Assembly: GCA_022448245.1 (NCBI GenBank)
Contig: JAKVCO010000013.1
Location: 1 to 64,000 of the forward strand
Length of the DNA: 64,000 nt
Direction of reading: 5' to 3'
Source of the DNA: Paracoccaceae bacterium
GTDB taxonomy: Bacteria > Pseudomonadota > Alphaproteobacteria > Rhodobacterales > Rhodobacteraceae
Each line of letters starts with the position of its first letter. The stretch's first letter is position 1. The position numbers and the translations under genes are program-made. Shown here in pieces: positions 1-8,874 of this stretch. Below the pieces are notes generated by a model. It made no database searches and was not told the origin of the DNA. It worked only from the letters and a program-made list of their open reading frames with translations.

Positions 1-811
1 CAAGCAGAACCTGGATCGATCGAAGGTCGGCTCCATTGGCCAAAAGATGGGTGGCGAAGGCGTGGCGCAAGGTGTGCGGGGTCACCTTGGCTGGGCTGAC
101 ACCGGCTGCGACGGCCAGATCTTTGATGAGCATGTAGAAGGCGTGCCGCGTGAGGTAGCCCGCTTTGCCGCGGGACGCGAAAAGGTAGCGCGGGGCAAGC
201 CCATCCTGCTCGTCAAGATGCGCGATCCAGGTACGGAGCGCATCCCGCGCCGGGGGGGACAGGGGCACCATCCTTTCTTTGCCGCCTTTGCCTCGGATGA
301 GCAGCATCCGCGGATCACCGCGCGCCGCGCTCAGAGGCAAAGACACAAGCTCTGTGACGCGCATGCCCGTGGCATAAAGCAGTTCCATCAGGCAGGTGGC
401 GCGGAGCTTCGAGGTCTCGGTCCGGCCATGGCTGCGCGCGGCAGCGAGGAGCGCGTTCACCTCATCTTCGCTCAGCGTCTTGGGTAGCCGTGCGTCGCGA
501 CCCGGTCCTTTGATCTGGATGGCGGGATTGTCCTCGCGCCAGCCTTCCTCGAATGCGAACCGGTAGAGTTGTTTAATCGAAGACAGGCGCCGTGCGCGCG
601 TCGACTTGGCGAGCCCTTGGGCCTCACAAAAGATCAGGTAGCCTTCGATGTCGTCGCGCGCAGCGCCCGCAAAGCTCGATCCCTTGCGCTCAAGCCAGGC
701 GCTGGCGTCCTGCAGATCGCGCGCGTAGGCGGCTTGCGTGTTTGGGGCTGCGTCGAGCTCGGCCGCCTGCGCTTCGATGAAAGCTTGGATAAGGCGCGCA
801 TCGTCGTGCAT
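1..811 (-). CDS. xerD: Tyrosine recombinase XerD, C-terminus cut by window edge
   Basis: Site-specific recombinase of the XerC/XerD pair that resolves chromosome dimers at dif. Read from ATG at 811, 270 residues are present. The N-terminal SAM-like core-binding domain covers about 1-100. The catalytic domain shows Arg151 in ATGMRVTEL, Lys175 in GKGGKER, and His246-Arg249 in HTLRHAFATHLL. About 35-40 residues, including the tyrosine nucleophile, lie beyond base 1, so this is an edge truncation and not a broken gene. The start codon overlaps the TAA of the upstream gene (TAATG), implying translational coupling with the secreted protein. XerD is preferred to XerC from overall resemblance, but the paralogues are hard to separate by eye. 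Confidence 0.9.
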   Translation of the reverse strand, partial: MHDDARLIQAFIEAQAAELDAAPNTQAAYARDLQDASAWLERKGSSFAGAARDDIEGYLIFCEAQGLAKSTRARRLSSIKQLYRFAFEEGWREDNPAIQIKGPGRDARLPKTLSEDEVNALLAAARSHGRTETSKLRATCLMELLYATGMRVTELVSLPLSAARGDPRMLLIRGKGGKERMVPLSPPARDALRTWIAHLDEQDGLAPRYLFASRGKAGYLTRHAFYMLIKDLAVAAGVSPAKVTPHTLRHAFATHLLANGADLRSIQVLL

Positions 812-2340
812 TACGATAAGACGAGCAGGTGCAGCGCGATTTGGCGGGCGCTGCTTTCAAGCCCCACCGCGCGCAGCGTTGAAAGCCCTGTGCTCAGTCG
901 CGACAGATCGCCTTGGCGTGCTGCTTCGACCTGCGCCAGCGCTTGCAGGATCGCAACGCCCAGGGTGCCTGATGGCTGCTCTAGCTGACCCGAAAAGCCC
1001 GCCACAAGCGCGCGCTCTAGAGCGGTGCGGGGTGCTGCGGCAGAAACATCTCCGTACGCCAACCCAAGGGCGAGGGAGCCAGCGTCATCGCCCACATCCT
1101 CGTAGCGGTCCGACAGGAGGAGAAGGCCGTTCAACCGCGCCCGTGCCACCGAAGACAATTCAGCCGTGGGGTCGAGACGGGGCGCAACCATCACGGCAAG
1201 TGGCTCGAGGAGAGAGGCTCGCGCCATCTCGTTCCATGCGGCCTCCAGCGCACGCTCCAAGGCGCGCGGCGAACCGCCATCGAGCGCGGCATCAAGCTTT
1301 TGCACGGCCTCAGCGCGGTCCCAAACGGATCCAGACGCAGACGGCGTGCCTTCGGTGTAGAACGCAAAGAGCTGCCCGGGCCGCAGCGCACCGGTGCGCA
1401 CCAGACGTTCTGCAGCGTCGATCTGGGCTTTCCATCCCATCTCGGGACGCAGATCACCTTGGGCAAAGACACGCGGCAGACCTGTTGAGGCGATGGGCAC
1501 GCCCACCGCTTCGCGCAGCCGCACGACGAGCGGGGTCATCGGGATATCATCGAAATTGATCGGACCGTGATCTGCGAGCTCAGGCTCGAGGAACTGGGCG
1601 AGAAGGACACCGAGGTCGCCGGGAATCTCCCCCAAAATCTCAGCCGATTGCAGCGTCAGCGCGGCCGCGTTCCAATCCCGGTTCCGCGCAAGGCAGAACG
1701 TGCGGAATGCCAGATCGTCTGAAAGCGCCGGGTTCAGGGCAAGCCTGCGACAGGCCACATCCTCGGTGTTTGAGACCAGCGCGAGATCGGCATAGGCGCC
1801 GAAGATCGCGGGCGACATGGGGTCCGTGCCCTCAAGCAGGGCAAGCGCTTCATCTGCGGCGCCGAGCGCGGTCAGCTGGTTGACGCGCAGCGACAGGAAT
1901 TCGGAACCCACCGTCCCGCGCGGCGCTGCTGCCGAGGCCAGAAGGAGCCGCATTCGAAGTGCTGCGACGGGTGCAAGCGCTTCGTCCGGCAAAGCTGAGA
2001 GCGCGCGGTCAACGGCGGCAAGATCCGCCCCTTGCCAAAGCGTGGAGGGAAAACCGCTCGCCGCCTCGCCAAAGAGGCCAAACCCGGGCCCCGTGGATTG
2101 ATCGAGCGGTGCCGCTTCGACACTTGGGATCGCGCCTGTGTTCACGACAGGTGTTTCAAGAAAAAGGGCGGTGCCTTCAGCGCCGAGGCCTTCCTCGACA
2201 GGCACCTGTTCGAGCCATTCGATGGCCGACAAAGGCGCCTCGGTCTCGGCCACAACCTCTTGCGCCGCGCCGAGGCCGGGAACCGTCAGCGCGGCAGCCG
2301 CCGTAGTAGCCCAAAGATATCTCTTAAAAGTCGAGCTCAA
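811..2340 (-). CDS. Conserved secreted protein of unknown function, 509 aa
   Basis: I do not recognise a named domain. The N-terminus is a clear Sec signal peptide: KRY, a hydrophobic stretch about 9-25, and a likely cut after GLGAAQ. The rest is acidic, rich in Ala and Leu and apparently helical, with repeated short helices that could be a TPR-like or alpha-solenoid scaffold (inference from composition only). It is probably periplasmic. It overlaps the 48-residue membrane protein upstream by 17 bases and runs into xerD downstream, so the three form one transcription unit divergent from aroK. The genes on either side give no firm clue to its role. Confidence 0.8.
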   Translation of the reverse strand: MSSTFKRYLWATTAAAALTVPGLGAAQEVVAETEAPLSAIEWLEQVPVEEGLGAEGTALFLETPVVNTGAIPSVEAAPLDQSTGPGFGLFGEAASGFPSTLWQGADLAAVDRALSALPDEALAPVAALRMRLLLASAAAPRGTVGSEFLSLRVNQLTALGAADEALALLEGTDPMSPAIFGAYADLALVSNTEDVACRRLALNPALSDDLAFRTFCLARNRDWNAAALTLQSAEILGEIPGDLGVLLAQFLEPELADHGPINFDDIPMTPLVVRLREAVGVPIASTGLPRVFAQGDLRPEMGWKAQIDAAERLVRTGALRPGQLFAFYTEGTPSASGSVWDRAEAVQKLDAALDGGSPRALERALEAAWNEMARASLLEPLAVMVAPRLDPTAELSSVARARLNGLLLLSDRYEDVGDDAGSLALGLAYGDVSAAAPRTALERALVAGFSGQLEQPSGTLGVAILQALAQVEAARQGDLSRLSTGLSTLRAVGLESSARQIALHLLVLS

Positions 2341-2470
2341 CGGGTACCGTCACAGTCTCTTGCGGAGGGACAAAGGCCGGATCGACGATCGGCCCGATAT
2401 ATGCGTAGGCCACAAGCCCGACAGCCGCCAAAAAGGCGGTAAAGAAAAGCAGTTTGAATAGTCGCCACAT
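2324..2470 (-). CDS. Small single-pass membrane protein, 48 aa
   Basis: Starts MWRLFKLLFF and has one hydrophobic helix at about residues 5-27 ([19 protein letters not shown]), then a short acidic tail ending VPVELDF. It is the first gene of the minus-strand unit, about 160 bases from the aroK start, and overlaps the start of the 509-residue secreted protein by 17 bases. Two positive charges before the helix suggest a cytoplasmic N-terminus and a periplasmic tail. The function is unknown. The tight overlap with a signal-peptide protein suggests that the two act together at the envelope. The call rests on the continuous frame, the membrane segment and the operon arrangement. Confidence 0.65.
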   Translation of the reverse strand: MWRLFKLLFFTAFLAAVGLVAYAYIGPIVDPAFVPPQETVTVPVELDF

Positions 2471-2630
2471 GCCTCGCTCTCCGGCGGTTTTGCCCGTTAG
2501 TGCCTCAGGGACGTTTATATATGGCCTTCTTACTATATTCACGCCATTCAGGGGTCGGGTGCAAGAGATAAGCGGGGCATGGCCGATGGAGACGGGCCAA
2601 CAAGACCGTGAGGGAGAGCGAGAAGGGCAT

Positions 2631-3179
2631 ATGCCGGTTCTCAAACGCAATATCGTATTGGTCGGCATGATGGGTGCTGGGAAGACCGCGATTGGTAAAT
2701 CCCTTGCGAGCCGGCTGGATGTGCCTTTCCGCGATAGCGACGCGGCGCTCGAAGAAGCTGCCAACATGACGATCCCCGAGATTTTCGCCCGCGATGGCGA
2801 GGCGTTCTTTCGTGAGAAAGAGGCGCAGATCATCTCGCGCCTGTTGGATGAGACGCCAGGCATTCTTTCCACAGGCGGTGGGGCCTTCCTGCGCCCAGAG
2901 ACGCGCGCTTTGATTGCTGAGAGAGGTCTTGCCGTGTGGCTGAAGGCCGATCTCGAAGTGCTCTGGCAGCGCGTTCGCCACAAAGACACGCGCCCTTTGC
3001 TGCGCACCCCTGATCCGCGCGCGACACTGGCCGAGCTTCTTGAAGCCCGCACGCCCTCCTACTCTGAGGCCGGCGTCACGGTGGAGGCTTTGGGCGCTTA
3101 TTCGATTGATGACACGACCGACGCCGTCATGACCGCGCTGTCGAACGTATCAGGAATTCTGGAGACGACGGATGCGTAA
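2631..3179 (+). CDS. aroK: Shikimate kinase
   Basis: Phosphorylates shikimate with ATP in the chorismate pathway, in the cytoplasm. The Walker A loop GMMGAGKT is at residues 12-19, the shikimate-binding Asp motif DSD at 35-37, the GGG loop STGGGAF near 80, and the lid RHKDTRPLL near 120. The 182 residues are normal for the family. The frame stays open upstream to 2454, but the ATG at 2631 was chosen because the family begins just before the P-loop and because GAGAAGGG sits a few bases upstream. The stop overlaps the aroB start (ATGCGTAA), a typical aroKB coupling. Confidence 0.95.
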   Translation: MPVLKRNIVLVGMMGAGKTAIGKSLASRLDVPFRDSDAALEEAANMTIPEIFARDGEAFFREKEAQIISRLLDETPGILSTGGGAFLRPETRALIAERGLAVWLKADLEVLWQRVRHKDTRPLLRTPDPRATLAELLEARTPSYSEAGVTVEALGAYSIDDTTDAVMTALSNVSGILETTDA

Positions 3180-4275
3180 TACGGTCCATGTGGAGCTGGG
3201 CGACCGCTCCTATGATGTGCTGATCGGCGAGGGGCTGATCCCGGAGGCTGGGGCGCTCATCAAGCCGATGCTGCCGCGCCCGAAAGTGGCCATCGTGACG
3301 GATGAGAACGTGGCCGCTGCGCATCTGGGGGCTTTGGAGGCAGCGCTCGAGGCTGAGGGGATCGCTCACGCTGCTTTGGCGCTGCCTGCGGGTGAGGCGA
3401 CGAAATCCTGGGGGCCGCTGGCCCAAACGGTGGAGTGGCTTCTCGAGCAGAAGATCGAACGGCGCGATGTTGTCATCGCGCTTGGCGGCGGCGTGATCGG
3501 GGATCTCGTGGGCTTTGCGGCCGCGATCATGCGGCGCGGCGTGCGGTTTGTGCAGGTGCCGACATCGCTTTTGGCACAGGTCGATAGCTCCGTTGGTGGC
3601 AAGACCGCGATTAATGCTCCCCAGGGCAAGAACCTTGTGGGCGCGTTTCATCAGCCGTCGCTGGTGCTGGCCGATATCGGGGTGCTGGGTACGCTCACGT
3701 CGCGCGACTTTCTCGCAGGCTATGGTGAGGTAGTGAAATACGGCCTCCTTGGCGATGCGAGCTTCTTTGAATGGCTTGAGGCAAACGGGCCGGCTTTAGC
3801 CTCGGGCGACACAGAGGCACGGCTTCATGCAGTGACACGTTCGGTCGAGATGAAGGCCGAGATCGTGGCGCGCGATGAGACGGAGCAGGGTGATCGTGCG
3901 CTTCTCAACCTTGGGCACACGTTCTGTCATGCGCTCGAGGCCGCAACGGGTTACTCCGACCGCTTGCTCCATGGAGAGGGCGTTGCCATTGGCTGTGCGC
4001 TCGCGGCTGATTTGTCGTTCCGGTTGGGTCTGTCGCCTCAGGAAGACCCCTCCCGCATCGGCGCGCATCTCAGTGCCATGGGCATGAAAGCTCGCCTCTC
4101 AGATATCCCGGGCGATCTGCCGAGCTCTGAGGCACTGCTGGAGCTGATGGGTCAGGACAAAAAGGTCATCGACGGGACGCTTCGCTTTATCCTGATGAAA
4201 GGGATCGGCGCGTCCTTCGTGACGTCTGATGTGCCGCGAGACGTGGTGCTCGAGGTGTTGGAAGCGGCGCGCTAG
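3172..4275 (+). CDS. aroB: 3-Dehydroquinate synthase
   Basis: Converts DAHP to 3-dehydroquinate using NAD and a divalent metal, the second step of the shikimate pathway. The 367-residue protein shows the NAD-binding glycine loop GGGVIGDLVGF, the substrate segment VPTSLLAQVDSSVGGKTAIN, and the metal ligands in GYGEVVKYG (Glu), LGHTFCHALE (His) and LLHGEGVAIG (His). Its start lies inside the end of aroK, so the two are co-translated. No further aro gene follows: the next gene, ssb, is convergent and begins 21 bases away. Confidence 0.97.
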   Translation: MRNTVHVELGDRSYDVLIGEGLIPEAGALIKPMLPRPKVAIVTDENVAAAHLGALEAALEAEGIAHAALALPAGEATKSWGPLAQTVEWLLEQKIERRDVVIALGGGVIGDLVGFAAAIMRRGVRFVQVPTSLLAQVDSSVGGKTAINAPQGKNLVGAFHQPSLVLADIGVLGTLTSRDFLAGYGEVVKYGLLGDASFFEWLEANGPALASGDTEARLHAVTRSVEMKAEIVARDETEQGDRALLNLGHTFCHALEAATGYSDRLLHGEGVAIGCALAADLSFRLGLSPQEDPSRIGAHLSAMGMKARLSDIPGDLPSSEALLELMGQDKKVIDGTLRFILMKGIGASFVTSDVPRDVVLEVLEAAR

Positions 4276-4296
4276 GCGCCGCTCGCCGTAAGCCTC

Positions 4297-4815
4297 TTAG
4301 AACGGGATCTCGTCGTCAAGATCGCTCGCGGGCGCTGGGTTGCCATAGCCACCACCGCCGCCGCGCTGGTCGTAGCCGCCGCCACCACCGCCACCGCGCT
4401 GGTCTTGCATGTAGCCACCGCCACCGCCGCCACCGCCGTAGTTGCCGCCACCGCCGCCTTCATTGCGTCCGTCGAGCATCGTGAGGTTGCCGGCATAGTT
4501 GCGCAGCACGACTTCGGTCGAATAGCGATCCTGGCCGTTCTGGTCCTGCCACTTGCGTGTCTCAAGCTGGCCCTCGAGATAGACCTTCGAGCCCTTACGC
4601 AGATATTGCTCTGCGATGCGCACGAGACCTTCGTTGAAGATCGCTACGCGGTGCCATTCCGTCTTCTCGCGACGCTCCCCCGTGTTGCGATCTTTCCAAT
4701 TTTCGGAGGTCGCGATCGACAGGTTGCAGACTTTGCCGCCGTTCTGGAAGTTCCGCACCTCTGGATCCTGTCCCAGATTACCGATCAGGATCACCTTGTT
4801 TACCGAGCCCGCCAT
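4297..4815 (-). CDS. ssb: Single-stranded DNA-binding protein
   Basis: Protects single-stranded DNA and recruits replication and repair partners. Residues 1-110 form the OB fold ([18 protein letters not shown], then [13 protein letters not shown]). Residues about 117-155 are a low-complexity linker made almost only of Gly with Tyr, Gln and Arg. The last residues DLDDEIPF are the conserved acidic tip that binds partner proteins. At 172 residues it is typical of alphaproteobacteria. It is transcribed away from the lytic transglycosylase, and the 140-base gap holds both promoters. I saw no GTTC-N7-GTTC LexA box in that gap. Confidence 0.97.
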   Translation of the reverse strand: MAGSVNKVILIGNLGQDPEVRNFQNGGKVCNLSIATSENWKDRNTGERREKTEWHRVAIFNEGLVRIAEQYLRKGSKVYLEGQLETRKWQDQNGQDRYSTEVVLRNYAGNLTMLDGRNEGGGGGNYGGGGGGGGYMQDQRGGGGGGGYDQRGGGGGYGNPAPASDLDDEIPF

Positions 4816-4955
4816 GGGACCTCCCTCGAATCTTTTTCAAATTAGCAGCATTCAGGGCATATTGAGGTTAATGGGCAGTGAATGTCCATCCAGAGTAGCG
4901 GTCTGAAAAAGGATCGCTATATGTTGATGATGCATAAGGTTCTTAAGGGATGGTC

Positions 4956-5537
4956 ATGACGCGCAGTCTTATCGCAGCAGCAGCAATGCTCGCCGCAGCG
5001 ACAGCCTCGGCGCAGCAGACCACGTCGTCGAAATCGCGCTCGTCTATCTTCCAAAGCCAGCTCGATATTCTCGATAACCGCGCGGCCTCTCAGTACTCGA
5101 ATTCGGTACGTCTTCAGCCGCAGGAATTCTATGTGCCGTCGCTGGCGAATGTGCCGCGCTATGAGGGGCGCTATCAGGGGCCGTTGCTGGCGCTGGCCCG
5201 CGATGCGGCGCGCAAACACCGGATCCCTGAAGACCTGTTCTTGCGGCTCGTCCAGCAGGAGAGCGGGTGGAACCAGGGCGCCGTCTCCAACAAGGGCGCG
5301 ATTGGTCTGGCGCAGCTGATGCCCGCCACGGCGCGCTATCTTTCTGTCGATCCCAGAGACCCGCGCCAGAACCTTGAAGGCGGCGCGCGCTATCTGGCAG
5401 AGCAATACCGCAACTTCGGCAATTGGCGCCTCGCGCTCGCCGCCTACAACGCGGGCCCGCATCGGGTGGAGCAGTACAACGGTGTCCCGCCATTCCAAGA
5501 GACGCAGAACTACGTCCGCGCGATCCTTGGAAGGTAA
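4956..5537 (+). CDS. Lytic transglycosylase, SLT domain, secreted
   Basis: Cleaves peptidoglycan glycan strands in the periplasm. The signal peptide is residues 1-19 ([19 protein letters not shown]). The SLT/goose-lysozyme fold occupies the C-terminal half: catalytic Glu in [14 protein letters not shown], then [27 protein letters not shown] and [17 protein letters not shown]. At 193 residues it is a minimal transglycosylase with no extra binding domain. The ATG at 4956 has AAGGGA five bases upstream; another ATG at 4950 lacks such a site. The specific family member (for example a conjugation or flagellar enzyme) cannot be told, and nothing of that kind is adjacent. Confidence 0.88.
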   Translation: MTRSLIAAAAMLAAATASAQQTTSSKSRSSIFQSQLDILDNRAASQYSNSVRLQPQEFYVPSLANVPRYEGRYQGPLLALARDAARKHRIPEDLFLRLVQQESGWNQGAVSNKGAIGLAQLMPATARYLSVDPRDPRQNLEGGARYLAEQYRNFGNWRLALAAYNAGPHRVEQYNGVPPFQETQNYVRAILGR

Positions 5538-5540
5538 CTG

Positions 5541-5960
5541 TTAAGCGCCGCTGCTCGCTAGCAGGGAGCGGACAAAGTCTATGTCAGACTCGTTCCCCCA
5601 GCCGACCGCTGTGATGGTACCAGCCGCATTTGGCGCCGCGTAGGACCCGCTTGGGCGGCCATATTTGTCCGTTGGGATATCAATAGGGATTTCAAGGCCA
5701 TCTGAACAAGTCATGAAGCCTTCGCCCTTTGGCGTCGTCGTACCGCTGCAGGTGGTCCCGTCGGGTGTTTCCATCTCGAAATTCGCGCCGAAGTTCGTGA
5801 GTGGGAAGATGAACCCTTGGAGAAGATACTCGTCGCCGTTTGCGAGCATCGTTACTGTAGTAATAGGCATTCGGAATTCACCCCTGGGCCCAAGCTCCAT
5901 GCCGCCTCCGCAGCCTGCGAGCAGACCAAAGCCCAACATAATTCCAAAGAGTTTCTTCAT
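5541..5960 (-). CDS. Small putative lipoprotein, 139 aa
   Basis: The N-terminus MKKLFGIMLGFGLLAGC is a lipoprotein signal with lipobox LLAGC and Cys17 as the lipidated residue. The mature part is about 120 residues, rich in Gly, Thr and Pro, with further cysteines in TTCSGTT and FMTCSDG, compatible with a small beta domain held by a disulfide. No known family is recognised. It is convergent with the transglycosylase (3 bases apart). It is separated from the ABC permease upstream by a strong terminator, so it has its own promoter in the 5961-6017 gap. Confidence 0.7.
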   Translation of the reverse strand: MKKLFGIMLGFGLLAGCGGGMELGPRGEFRMPITTVTMLANGDEYLLQGFIFPLTNFGANFEMETPDGTTCSGTTTPKGEGFMTCSDGLEIPIDIPTDKYGRPSGSYAAPNAAGTITAVGWGNESDIDFVRSLLASSGA

Positions 5961-6017
5961 TTAAATCCCCCGAAACTGGCGGTCCGTATCTCCAACAGTC
6001 TGGGAGCTTGCCGTTCT

Positions 6018-6056
6018 AAAATTCAAAGGTTGCGGCTCTTCCTGAGAGCCGCAACC
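6018..6056 (-). terminator. Rho-independent terminator of the ABC importer operon
   Basis: Read on the minus strand just after the permease stop: a perfect 12-base stem GGTTGCGGCTCT/AGAGCCGCAACC (6028-6039 with 6045-6056, loop of 5), followed by TTTGAATTTT. It closes the operon directly after the second permease, so no ATPase gene is co-transcribed downstream. Confidence 0.85.
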
Positions 6057-6073
6057 GCGGTGTCAAGTTATGC

Positions 6074-7720
6074 CTAGTCCTTGAGGCTCTCTTCCCGCAG
6101 GCCGTCGGCCAGAAGGTTGAGGCCGAGCACCAGCGTCACCAGCGCCACAGCGGGCACGATGGCCGGATGCGGGAAGGCGGACAGAAGACGGCGACCGGCG
6201 TTGATCGTCGTGCCCCAATCCGGGCTCTCCGGTGGCAGACCGAGGCCAAAGAAGCCCAAGGTTCCAAGAAGGATCGTCGTGTAGCCAATGCGCAGGCAGA
6301 AATCGACAATCAGCGGGCCACGGGCGTTGGGCAGGATCTCCCAAAGCATGATGTACCAGGGGCCTTCACCGCGCGTCGTGGCTGCCGCCACATAGTCCCG
6401 CGTCTGGATGTCGAGGACGAGGCCCCGCACGATCCTGAACACCGTGGGAGAGTTCACAAAGACCACCGACACGCCCACGATCAATATGCCCCCCGGCACG
6501 TTAAAGAGATCGAGGCTCGACGGCACAAAATCCGTGAACAGCGGGATCGGCCGCGTCTGGTCCGAGATGGTCGACAGATAGAGGAACCCACCGATCACCA
6601 CGATGATCGCCACCAGCGTGTTCCGCTTCGCTGGCACAGTGAAGTACCGCGACTGCACCAGCACGACGAGGAAGATGATCGGGAAGATCGCCAGAACCAT
6701 CGCCATATAGGTGGGCAGGCCCGTGGCCACGATCTCTGGCGTCACCAGGAGGTAGAAGAGCAAGATCACCGGGAAAGCGAGGATGAGGTTCGCAAGGAAG
6801 CTCAGCACCGTATCAAAGGCCCCGCCGAAATAGCCCGCGGGCAGACCCAGCGTGATCCCCACCATGAAGGCCAAAAGCGTTGCTAGAGGCGCAATGGTGA
6901 TCACGATCCGGCTGCCCGCCACCATGCGGCTGAAGACGTCGCGTGCGAGGCTGTCCCCCCCGAAGAGGTAATGCTGATACATCCCCTCATCGCCCGAGAA
7001 CGGCGTGCCTGGATCTTTGTTCTTCATGGCCACTTCCTGCATCAGCGGGTCGTAGGTCATGATCAGATTCGCAAAGAGCGCCGTGAACACCCAGAAGAGG
7101 ACGAGGCCGAGGCCCACCATGCCGATGGGGCTGTCAAAGAGCTTGCCGTAAAGGCCCAGCTTCTTGCGGTAGATGCTCGAGACGACGAACGTCACGATGA
7201 GCGCGATCCAAACGGGTGTGAACCGCGCGCCGACTTCGCCCACGATGCCGGTGATCCCGTAGGGCCCGACAATGGCGACGACGATATAGAGCGCGATGAG
7301 CGCAAGGATGCCAATCACGCTCAGGAACACACCCATGGTCGACAGCGAGGCGTCGATCAGAGGAGAGACAAATGCGACAGCGCTCGCCGGGATGGCCAGA
7401 AGAACCAGAGCAATGATCCAGGCCAAGAGCCGCGCCTCTACACCGATGTCTTGAATCTGTTGGACGAGGCCGGGTAGCAGTCCCGGCGCCCAAATGGCCA
7501 ACAGGACAAAGAAGGCGGCCGTGAAAAAGATGGTGCCCATGACAAGCCCAGCCATCGTCAGTTCCGGCTTCTGCGCGAACGCTGCCTGCGCCGTTGAGCT
7601 TTGCATGGAGAAACTGATCGCCATTTGGTGTGCCACTGCTATCACCAGTGTCGAGGAAAGGAGGATCAGGACGGGGTTCAGATAGGCGCCGAAGGAGCCG
7701 GTCCAGGTAAGTGCTTCCAT
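6074..7720 (-). CDS. Peptide/nickel-type ABC transporter permease (DppC-like) with extra N-terminal membrane domain
   Basis: Inner-membrane permease of a dipeptide/oligopeptide/nickel family importer. At 548 residues it is nearly twice the usual 280-300. Residues about 1-190 are an added block of four or five hydrophobic helices. A DppC-type N-terminus follows (KLFDSPIGMVGLGLVLFWVFTAL), then FGGDSLARDVFSRMVAGSR and the coupling (EAA) region DYVAAATTRGEGPWYIMLWEILPNARGP near the end. A hydrophobic insert near 330-400 also lengthens the core. It follows its partner permease by 12 bases and ends at a strong terminator. The substrate is unknown. The gene reads as one intact frame. Confidence 0.88.
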   Translation of the reverse strand: MEALTWTGSFGAYLNPVLILLSSTLVIAVAHQMAISFSMQSSTAQAAFAQKPELTMAGLVMGTIFFTAAFFVLLAIWAPGLLPGLVQQIQDIGVEARLLAWIIALVLLAIPASAVAFVSPLIDASLSTMGVFLSVIGILALIALYIVVAIVGPYGITGIVGEVGARFTPVWIALIVTFVVSSIYRKKLGLYGKLFDSPIGMVGLGLVLFWVFTALFANLIMTYDPLMQEVAMKNKDPGTPFSGDEGMYQHYLFGGDSLARDVFSRMVAGSRIVITIAPLATLLAFMVGITLGLPAGYFGGAFDTVLSFLANLILAFPVILLFYLLVTPEIVATGLPTYMAMVLAIFPIIFLVVLVQSRYFTVPAKRNTLVAIIVVIGGFLYLSTISDQTRPIPLFTDFVPSSLDLFNVPGGILIVGVSVVFVNSPTVFRIVRGLVLDIQTRDYVAAATTRGEGPWYIMLWEILPNARGPLIVDFCLRIGYTTILLGTLGFFGLGLPPESPDWGTTINAGRRLLSAFPHPAIVPAVALVTLVLGLNLLADGLREESLKD

Positions 7721-7732
7721 GGGTCCTACTCC

Positions 7733-8779
7733 TTAAGCGACACGAATACGTGGGTTGAGGACGACGTAGCCGATATCCGAGATCAGCTGCGTGACGAGCA
7801 CCACGATCACCGCCACGACCGAACAGGCCAGAAGGAGGTCGATGTCGTTATTGCCGGCGGCCTGCACAAGGAGCCAACCGAAGCCCTTATAGTTGAAGAG
7901 CGTCTCCACGATCACCACGCCGTTCAGAAGCCAGGGGAACTGCAGCATGATGACGGTGAACGGCGCGATCAGCGCGTTGCGAAGCGCGTGCTTCAAGACG
8001 ATGTTGCCAAAACTCACACCTTTGAGGCGCGCCGTCCGGATGTACTGGGCGGTCATGACCTCGGCCATGGACGCTCGCGTCATCCGCGCGATGTATCCCA
8101 GGCCGTAGAGCGCGATGGTGATCACTGGCAAAAAGAAGTTCTCGAAAGTGGCGTTCTCCATGGCGCTCGTGGCCGAGCCCTTGAAGATGCGCCCGAAGCC
8201 TGCAGAAGAGGCGAAGAGCGCGATAAAGATAACGCCCGAGACATATTCTGGTGTCGCCGTGAAGGCGATGGAGGTGGTCGAAAGCGTCCGGTCCGTCCGC
8301 GACCCCTCCCGCATGCCCGCGAGCACCCCCACAAGGAGCGATCCGGGCACCATGACAATCATCACCCACATCATCAGGAAGCCTGTCAGGCCAAGCCTCT
8401 CAAAGGTGATGCCCCCGACATTGTCCTTAAAGACCGTTGAGAACCCCCAATTGCCCTGCAGGATGCCGCAATATTCGGGCGTATCGGCAGGCTCCACACC
8501 CGGGCGCACACAGCGTCCGATCAGGCGACCGTCGTCAAGCTCGGTGACATAGCCGGGCAGAACGCCCACCCACTCGAGATATTTGACAGGCATGGGCTGC
8601 AAGTAGCCGCGCGGCTCCAGCCAGCTCGTCACCTCGGCTTCCGTCATCCGGAAGTTGCCCTGCGTCTTGGCGAGCTTTTCGAGGTTTGGATAGAGGTTCG
8701 TCAGAAAGAAGACGATGTAGGTCAGGCAGATCGCCGTGAGGAGCATAACGCCCATCCGACGGAGGATGAAATTTGCCAT
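7733..8779 (-). CDS. Peptide/nickel-type ABC transporter permease (DppB-like)
   Basis: First permease of the importer. The N-terminus NFILRRMGVMLLTAICLTYIVFFL is the typical DppB first helix. The EAA coupling loop is seen in YIRTARLKGVSFGNIVLKHALRNAL. The end LLACSVVAVIVVLVTQLISDIGYVVLNPRIRV is classic for the family. A periplasmic insert of about 60 residues between helix 1 and helix 2, containing cysteines (GRCVRPG and PEYCGILQG), gives 348 residues against about 310-340 usual. It lies between the binding protein (95 bases upstream, with a stem-loop) and the long permease. Confidence 0.92.
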   Translation of the reverse strand: MANFILRRMGVMLLTAICLTYIVFFLTNLYPNLEKLAKTQGNFRMTEAEVTSWLEPRGYLQPMPVKYLEWVGVLPGYVTELDDGRLIGRCVRPGVEPADTPEYCGILQGNWGFSTVFKDNVGGITFERLGLTGFLMMWVMIVMVPGSLLVGVLAGMREGSRTDRTLSTTSIAFTATPEYVSGVIFIALFASSAGFGRIFKGSATSAMENATFENFFLPVITIALYGLGYIARMTRASMAEVMTAQYIRTARLKGVSFGNIVLKHALRNALIAPFTVIMLQFPWLLNGVVIVETLFNYKGFGWLLVQAAGNNDIDLLLACSVVAVIVVLVTQLISDIGYVVLNPRIRVA

Positions 8780-8833
8780 GAATTTCCCTGTTGGCTGTGG
8801 CGCCTCTTAGCGGGCCCGTAGCGAGAGAGTGAA

Positions 8834-8858
8834 AGGCCGCCGGGGGTGCCGGCGGCCT
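8834..8858 (-). terminator. Intra-operon stem-loop after the binding-protein gene
   Basis: A perfect 10-base stem AGGCCGCCGG/CCGGCGGCCT with a GGGTG loop lies 16 bases after the binding-protein stop and 55 bases before the permease start. On the minus strand it is followed by TTTCACTCTC, only a weak U-run. Such loops often stabilise or partly terminate binding-protein mRNA so that it outnumbers permease message; that role here is inferred. Confidence 0.6.
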
Positions 8859-8874
8859 CTGCAATTGGGTCCTG

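Noticed and set aside
4350..4450. GGCGGTGG-rich stretch that looks like a satellite or CRISPR-like repeat
   Set aside because: It is the glycine-rich linker of ssb read in its codons (GGN repeats), with no regular spacers.
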